From: Pandoraea sp. ASV26
GTDB taxonomy: Bacteria > Pseudomonadota > Gammaproteobacteria > Burkholderiales > Burkholderiaceae
DNA length: 60,032 bases
Direction: 5' to 3'
Assembly: GCF_016428915.1 (NCBI RefSeq)
Contig: NZ_JAELTP010000023.1
Span: 1 to 60,032, forward strand
In this document: positions 55,515 to 60,032 of the stretch, piece by piece
Numbering within the stretch: position 1 is the stretch's first letter
Layout: every line of letters begins with the position of its first letter
The notes under the pieces: generated by a model
The model's input: only the letters and a program-made list of their open reading frames with translations
Told to the model about the DNA's origin: nothing
Databases searched by the model: none
Program-made: the position numbers and the translations under genes

Positions 55515-55540
55515 TCCGGTCCCCGGTACCACTAAGGCTT
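55515..55540 (+). repeat. Direct repeat att-like, right copy
   Basis: Exact 26-base copy of the tRNA-Leu 3' end. The upstream part of the tRNA is absent, so it is an att site, not a second tRNA. Distance from the left copy is 3128 bases. Confidence 0.85.
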
Positions 55541-56328
55541 TTTGCCCACTCAATTAATTCGCTAAAAACCTTATTTTTTCAAGGGTTTTGGTGATGTCTT
55601 CGCTTCCCGACGCGGCGCCATAACGTAGTCAAAAGAAGCCATTTTTGCTGGTCAGTGCACCGGAATTGCACCGGAATTTGCACCGGCAGCGAGTGGAAGC
55701 GCAACAAGCACACATTCTCGGCCACACGCTTTCCCCGTGGCGGCGTGAAATTGAACGCCATTGCGATCGATGGGATGTTGACGACCTCGTCATCGACACA
55801 GCCCAGGTCTGCGTAAGTTGCGCTGTGGAATGCACCGTCAGCCGTGTACAGACCCACGAAAAGCCGAAGGGCGCAGTAATCTTGAACGGGTATTCGCCGG
55901 TTGCCGTTGCAACACGAATGTCGAATTTTGCGAATATTTCGGAATACACAATTAATTTGGATGTCCAGAACCTACGCTAACGCCTTTATGAGTGCATTTA
56001 ACGCGTCGCTGGAGGGGCATCCTCCGTATCCGCTCGAATTCAACGTGTATGCGGACCCATCACGGGCCGCTTTGACAGAACTATTCCCGACGTAGTGATT
56101 GCTCGCCTGGACCGGCTCGCTCGATTCATACGGGGCCGATACCGTTGCGTGAGCTCGTTATCGGCTTCTTTCGGCGGCGACAAGCCCGGCCTGCGCCTGT
56201 CTGACGGAATGACACGCCGATGGAGTGAAACGCGGGAACCGTCTGTAGTCGGCCAAATTCGTCCGTTCGACGGGCCCTCCCGGATCGTCGATAATTCCTT
56301 TCATAGCACTCGATGACGAGGGATAAGT
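55541..56328 (+). other. Decayed DNA beyond the right att copy, no supported gene
   Basis: 788 bases with the second copy of the shared block (55672-55699), a local CACCGGAATT-type tandem duplication just before it (55658-55686), and short frames only. One frame fragment ends in YANAFMSAFNASLEGHPPYP at 56095 but has no start. It looks like a remnant of a further island layer. Confidence 0.45.
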
Positions 56329-56640
56329 ATGAATCGATTTGGACGTGATGAGCCGTTACCGCCCCAAATGCAGGGGTGCTGGACGGTGATTGATGATCCG
56401 CTTTCAGAACTGGTGGTGAATGGTGGCAAGATTACCTATCTCGGATCGGAAGTGATCTATGATCACAAGGTCATAAGCGAGGAGGACGGGGCTCTGAGCG
56501 TCACCCTAGGCATCGACGATGATGCGCGCATGGACACCTTTCAGCGAGAGAATATTACCGGGCTCGTGATCACGCCAGAGAACCGCTTCGTGGTCTACAA
56601 CGTGCGGTTCGCACTGGAGTGCATCCGCCCCCTTGATTGA
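56329..56640 (+). CDS. Hypothetical protein, 103 residues
   Basis: ATG 56329, preceded by an AGGGATAAGT stretch. 103 residues, acidic, mostly beta (CWTVIDDPLSELVVNGGKI, YLGSEVIYDHKVISEEDG, VITPENRFVVYNVRF). It may be a small lipocalin-like or immunity-like barrel; nothing was recognised. The flank 56641-57022 has no gene. Confidence 0.55.
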   Translation: MNRFGRDEPLPPQMQGCWTVIDDPLSELVVNGGKITYLGSEVIYDHKVISEEDGALSVTLGIDDDARMDTFQRENITGLVITPENRFVVYNVRFALECIRPLD

Positions 56641-57022
56641 CCGATGGCCGCGTCTGACCTTAGTGCGTCCCGCACTGACATGGCGTTGTATGACCGTCTC
56701 TCACAGGTCGAGATGCGCCAGTCACGTTAGACGGATCTCGGAATTGCACTTTACGGGCGTTATCGGGCTCCGGTGGGTGGCCTTAATAGCTCGCTAGGCG
56801 ATCTGACTCAGCGCGAGTTTCGGCTTGCGCATCGTGACGCTGGAAATCTCCAGTTCAAAAAGCTTGGTTAACCGGGGGAGGGCGCGGTGGGCGTGAGCGG
56901 TCGGTCGAGAGAGAGGTCCGGACCGTGATCAACCTAATTTAGGCGCGTCCTTTCCGGGCGTCTAAAGAACGTTGCTTTCGGGACGATAACCGATATATCG
57001 CGGTTTCAACTCTCCATTCACG

Positions 57023-57319
57023 ATGTCATCGTCCTTAATGATCCACCCCACCATGCCAGAACGGCGGGTTAAGCACGGTTTCAATTGGTCCGCCCTGGTA
57101 TTCGGCACATTGTGGGCATACTCCGAAGGACTCACTGTCCAAGGGGGGCGGATGGCCGCCGCCGACGCTGCGGTCGGCCTCCTCTGTTTGGGCGATCGCC
57201 CGGCCTTTTTGGTTGCAGCCTTGATATTGTTCATTTTGAAGAATGCCTACTGCGCCCACCGCGGGAGCGTATGGGTGCGTCAGCGATTGCAGGATCAAGG
57301 CTACCGCGCGCTCGGATAA
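57023..57319 (+). CDS. DUF2628-like small membrane protein
   Basis: 98 residues from ATG 57023; starts at 57038 and 57053 are possible. RVKHGFNWSALVFGTLWAYSEGL matches the DUF2628 opening in which a short polar segment precedes a membrane hairpin, and DRPAFLVAALILFILKNAYCAH is the second helix. Family function is unknown. The 227 bases after it hold no gene. Confidence 0.6.
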   Translation: MSSSLMIHPTMPERRVKHGFNWSALVFGTLWAYSEGLTVQGGRMAAADAAVGLLCLGDRPAFLVAALILFILKNAYCAHRGSVWVRQRLQDQGYRALG

Positions 57320-57546
57320 CCGCATGCGATATAAGGCGGCGAGTCCGAGTTGGAATGGCCGCTTTGGGCGTCGATGATTGTCTCGTCCGGGTCGGTGGCC
57401 GCCGGTCGCGACGGACGGCGTCCGTCCCATGAGCGCCAGTCGTGCTTTGACGGTCAGTGTCAGTGGTGCAGCGATTGCAGGTACTCGCGAGCGGCAGCTT
57501 TGTGGATGTTAAATTCCAGCGGCTGCCCCCCGCTGTCCAGCAGGCC

Positions 57547-58212
57547 TTAGTCGGAGCCCGTGTCGGCGTGTCCGGAAGCGCGTGGTAGGTTCCACTTGTA
57601 GCGCAGCGATAGGTAACGAAGCGCAAAGCACGCCGCCAAAGCAACCCAGGTCCGACCGCTTGACAACCATCCCAGTCGCTCGCCAGCGACCTCTATGCAG
57701 GCGCCGATCAGTGCAGCCGACGCATAAATCTCACGCTGAAGAATCACCGGCACCCGATTGAGGAGGATGTCACGCGCCACGCCACCGCCCACCGCAGTGA
57801 CTACGCCCAGTAGTACCGCCACCTCCGCGTTATGGCCAAAAATCATGGCCTTCTGCGCGCCCGTCACGGCAAACAGACCCAGACCAATAGAGTCGAAAAG
57901 AATTACCGGGTGCGCCAGGCGCACGACCAGCGTGTTGGCGGCCATTGCCATCAACGCTGCCGCCATGGCCACGGCGAGATAGCGCCAGTCGGTTAGCCCG
58001 GCCGGTGGCACCGCACCGATACATAGATCGCGCAGCAAGCCCCCGCCACACGCGACCGTGAATGCTATGACCGCAACGCCAAACCAGTCGAGGCCGCGGT
58101 CTCTGGCAGCGACGGCGCCGCTGATGGCAAAGGCGAACGTGCCCGCCAAATCGAGAGTGGTGAACAGGCGGTGGTCGTTCAGGCTGGCAAGCGCCAATTC
58201 GTGGACGTTCAT
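57547..58212 (-). CDS. TRIC/UPF0126-type membrane protein
   Basis: 221 residues with seven hydrophobic segments and the twin glycine-rich motifs FAFAISGAVAARDRGLDWFGV, VACGGGLLRDLCIG and VVTAVGGGVARDILL, characteristic of trimeric intracellular cation (TRIC) channel homologues such as YadS/YicG. Bacterial members conduct K+ or act in glycine transport; the role here is unknown. The start overlaps the M20 amidohydrolase stop by four bases, so they form an operon. Confidence 0.9.
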   Translation of the reverse strand: MNVHELALASLNDHRLFTTLDLAGTFAFAISGAVAARDRGLDWFGVAVIAFTVACGGGLLRDLCIGAVPPAGLTDWRYLAVAMAAALMAMAANTLVVRLAHPVILFDSIGLGLFAVTGAQKAMIFGHNAEVAVLLGVVTAVGGGVARDILLNRVPVILQREIYASAALIGACIEVAGERLGWLSSGRTWVALAACFALRYLSLRYKWNLPRASGHADTGSD

Positions 58213-59492
58213 GTGTTCTTTTCAGGCTGCGGCGCCGGGTCGCACAGCCACTCGGCAGCGGCGCTCAGCATGGCCTGCAAGCCGGTCTCGAGCGTCGGGT
58301 GGATCTGCGGCGCGAACTTCGGCGAGTGATTGCTGGGAATCTTGTTGACGGTCTTTTCCTGATGGGCTTTGGCGTACACCGCCGGGTCGGTGCCGCCGAC
58401 AAACCAGAACACATAGGGCACACCCCATGTGCGGCCGAAGACGCTGAAGTCTTCACTGGCCGATGCTGGTGTGGGTGCCAGCAAGGCGCGTTCGCCAAAC
58501 TGCTGTTGGAATGCCCTTGCCACCTTTTGTGTGGCGACTACGTCGTTTTCCGTCAGCGGGTAGCTGTTGATGGTGGTGAACTCGGGTGGGCGCTCGGCAC
58601 CGGACGCCTCGCATTCGGCACAGCAAATGCGGCGGATCGACTTTAGCATGTATTCGCGCGTGTCTTCGCTGAAGGTGCGCATGTTCAGCTTGATGGTGGC
58701 ATCGTCGGGAATGATGTTTTCCTTGGTGCCAGCTTGCAGCGAGCCGATCGTGAGTACCGCTGGCTCGGAGGGCGCAATCTCCCTCGAAACGATGGTCTGC
58801 AAGCGCATCGTGGTGGCGGCGGCCATGATGACCGGATCGATCGAGGTCTGTGGCTGTGAGCCATGCGAGCCGCGCCCGAAGAGCTCGATCTTCAGGCTGT
58901 CTCCGGCCGACAGCGTCACGCCCGGCCGATAGCTCACGGTGCCTGCCGCACCGACCATTACATGCTGGCCGAGGATGATGTCGGGCTTCGGGAGGCGGCC
59001 TTCGCCCCAGTCGCGCACCATGGCGTTCGCGCCCTGGGCTGTTTCCTCGCCGGGCTGGAACACGATCATCAGTGTGCCCCGCCAGGCGCTGCGATGCATG
59101 GCCAGGATGCGCGCGGCGCCGATCATCCAGGTAACGTGCATGTCGTGGCCGCACGAGTGCGCAACGCCGACCTCGGCACCGTCCTCGTCGCGCGCCGTCA
59201 CGGTGCTCGCATAGGGTAATCCGGTGTTCTCGGTCATCGGCAGCGCGTCCATGTCCGCGCGCAGCATCACGGTCGGACCGGCGCCGTTCCGCATCACGCA
59301 GACCACGCCGGTCACGCCGACGTTGCGCGTCACCTCGTAGCCGAGGCCCTGCATCGCGTCGGCGACGATCTTCGCTGTGCGGACTTCCTGCATGGACAGC
59401 TCGGGATGCTGGTGAAGGTCTTTGTAGAGCGCTTCGAGTTCGACCATCAGTGCGGGTTCGGCAGACCCGAGGGCTTGGGTGAGGGCGTTCAT
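58209..59492 (-). CDS. M20-family amidohydrolase (hippurate hydrolase/AbgB-like)
   Basis: 427 residues. Zinc-ligand motifs of the M20D family are visible: GVAHSCGHDMHVTWMIG, FQPGEETAQGANAMV with the catalytic Glu, and GQHVMVG. Members hydrolyse N-acyl or aminobenzoyl amino acids such as hippurate or indole-acetyl conjugates. It is translated with the TRIC gene, and an MFS remnant lies just upstream. The AbgT-family transporter at 42.3 kb could share a substrate; that is speculation. Confidence 0.9.
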   Translation of the reverse strand: MNALTQALGSAEPALMVELEALYKDLHQHPELSMQEVRTAKIVADAMQGLGYEVTRNVGVTGVVCVMRNGAGPTVMLRADMDALPMTENTGLPYASTVTARDEDGAEVGVAHSCGHDMHVTWMIGAARILAMHRSAWRGTLMIVFQPGEETAQGANAMVRDWGEGRLPKPDIILGQHVMVGAAGTVSYRPGVTLSAGDSLKIELFGRGSHGSQPQTSIDPVIMAAATTMRLQTIVSREIAPSEPAVLTIGSLQAGTKENIIPDDATIKLNMRTFSEDTREYMLKSIRRICCAECEASGAERPPEFTTINSYPLTENDVVATQKVARAFQQQFGERALLAPTPASASEDFSVFGRTWGVPYVFWFVGGTDPAVYAKAHQEKTVNKIPSNHSPKFAPQIHPTLETGLQAMLSAAAEWLCDPAPQPEKNT

Positions 59493-59585
59493 GACAACTC
59501 CAGAAGTGACGAAGCAAGTTTGAAGCGTGTCCGGCTGAAAACGTACTTGGCAGAATAGTCGTCGATTGAAATGACAATTGAGGCG

Positions 59586-59735
59586 TCAGGCTTGCGCCTT
59601 CGCTTCCTTGGGCACAGTGAGCATTATCGAGAGCATGGCCATCGCGACCATCAGCACGTGGAAACCCGGCGCCACGATGGCGGCTTCTCGCACAGCCAGG
59701 TTGTCCTGGCGGCCACTGAAAGTAATCACGCCGCA
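59586..59735 (-). pseudogene. C-terminal remnant of an MFS transporter
   Basis: About 50 codons end in GFHVLMVAMAMLSIMLTVPKEAKAQA and a TGA at 59586. The last hydrophobic helix with a short charged tail resembles the last segment of MFS permeases, but nothing precedes it in frame. It lies 93 bases upstream of the amidohydrolase start on the same strand, suggesting a deleted transporter-amidohydrolase operon. The sequence from 59736 to the window end shows no gene. Confidence 0.45.
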
Positions 59736-60032
59736 AGCTGACGATTGATGGAGGCTGAGCAAGGCTGCCGACCCTAGAGCCCACGTTGTGGGTAGTCTTC
59801 ATACGAGCAGCCTTTCAGACCCAGAGACCCGTCGTGCCGAGAACCGGCCACTCAGTGAGATCTGAGCGCCAAGCCATTATTTACCCGCCGATATCTGGCG
59901 TGACCGATCAAATGCTGTGCGGGATGAATCCGCTGAGCGCCTCGTCCTTTTCGGATGAAAAACGTCCCCCGCCTTCGGCAACGTTGACGGAGGCGGCTTA
60001 CCTTTCCCACATCTAAGATCGTAGATTCTGGA

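Noticed and set aside
55515-55540. Possible second tRNA-Leu
   Set aside because: Only the last 17 tRNA bases are present; D arm and anticodon arm are missing, so it is an att duplicate.

Overview
The window reads as a high-GC betaproteobacterial chromosome of the Burkholderiaceae, with a Pandoraea/Burkholderia-like gene order. Supporting signs are the rpoE-rseA-rseB-mucD-lepA-lepB-rnc-era-recO-pdxJ-acpS-nagZ order, an EF-P with Arg32 next to the arginine rhamnosyltransferase EarP, long disordered tails on housekeeping proteins, a betaproteobacterial trimeric porin and the sugar-acid gene set. The genus is an inference; no rRNA is present to fix it.

Region by region. (1) 1-12.6 kb, forward: envelope-stress sigma factor with its anti-sigma factor and co-regulator, periplasmic protease MucD, a glutaredoxin-like protein, lepA, lepB, then rnc-era-recO-pdxJ-acpS-nagZ. 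(2) 12.7-19.9 kb: convergent efp and earP, then uvrC, a potassium channel, pgsA, and a stable-RNA cluster (two identical tRNA-Gly(GCC), one tRNA-Cys(GCA)) behind a textbook sigma-70 promoter. (3) 19.9-27.5 kb: accessory zone with several decayed genes (nucleotidyltransferase-like gene with two nonsense codons, MORN-type lipoprotein with an internal TGA, LuxR-type fragment), LysR/DUF4865, an alpha/beta hydrolase, AraC and a PPOX-type flavoprotein. (4) 26.7-41.7 kb: a hexarate (D-glucarate/galactarate) catabolic locus: GntR/FadR regulator, porin, GudD, a divergent four-gene ABC importer, alpha-ketoglutarate semialdehyde dehydrogenase, KdgD and GarD. Together they can convert glucarate or galactarate to 5-keto-4-deoxyglucarate, then alpha-ketoglutarate semialdehyde, then alpha-ketoglutarate. 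A COG4315-type secreted protein and an ECF sigma/anti-sigma pair are embedded in it. A shared palindrome (GTCAT-N3-ATGAC) occurs twice in the gudD/ABC divergent promoter and once, with one mismatch, in front of kdgD. (5) 41.8-52.2 kb: nitrate-reductase-associated-type protein, AbgT transporter, an uncharacterised two-gene module (97-aa protein plus a heme-oxygenase-like helical protein) with an EamA exporter downstream, ergothioneine genes egtB-egtD, and a split chromate transporter. (6) 52.3-57.5 kb: a lower-GC island at tRNA-Leu(TAA); the 3' end of the tRNA is duplicated 3.1 kb downstream as an att-like repeat. It carries a LysE exporter, small unknown proteins and decayed DNA. (7) 57.5-60.0 kb: TRIC-type membrane protein and an M20 amidohydrolase (overlapping genes), with the tail of an MFS transporter upstream.

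No CRISPR array, complete insertion sequence, rRNA operon or intact integrase was seen. The best candidates for undescribed biology are the 44.4-45.7 kb module and the compact hexarate regulon with its own ABC importer.
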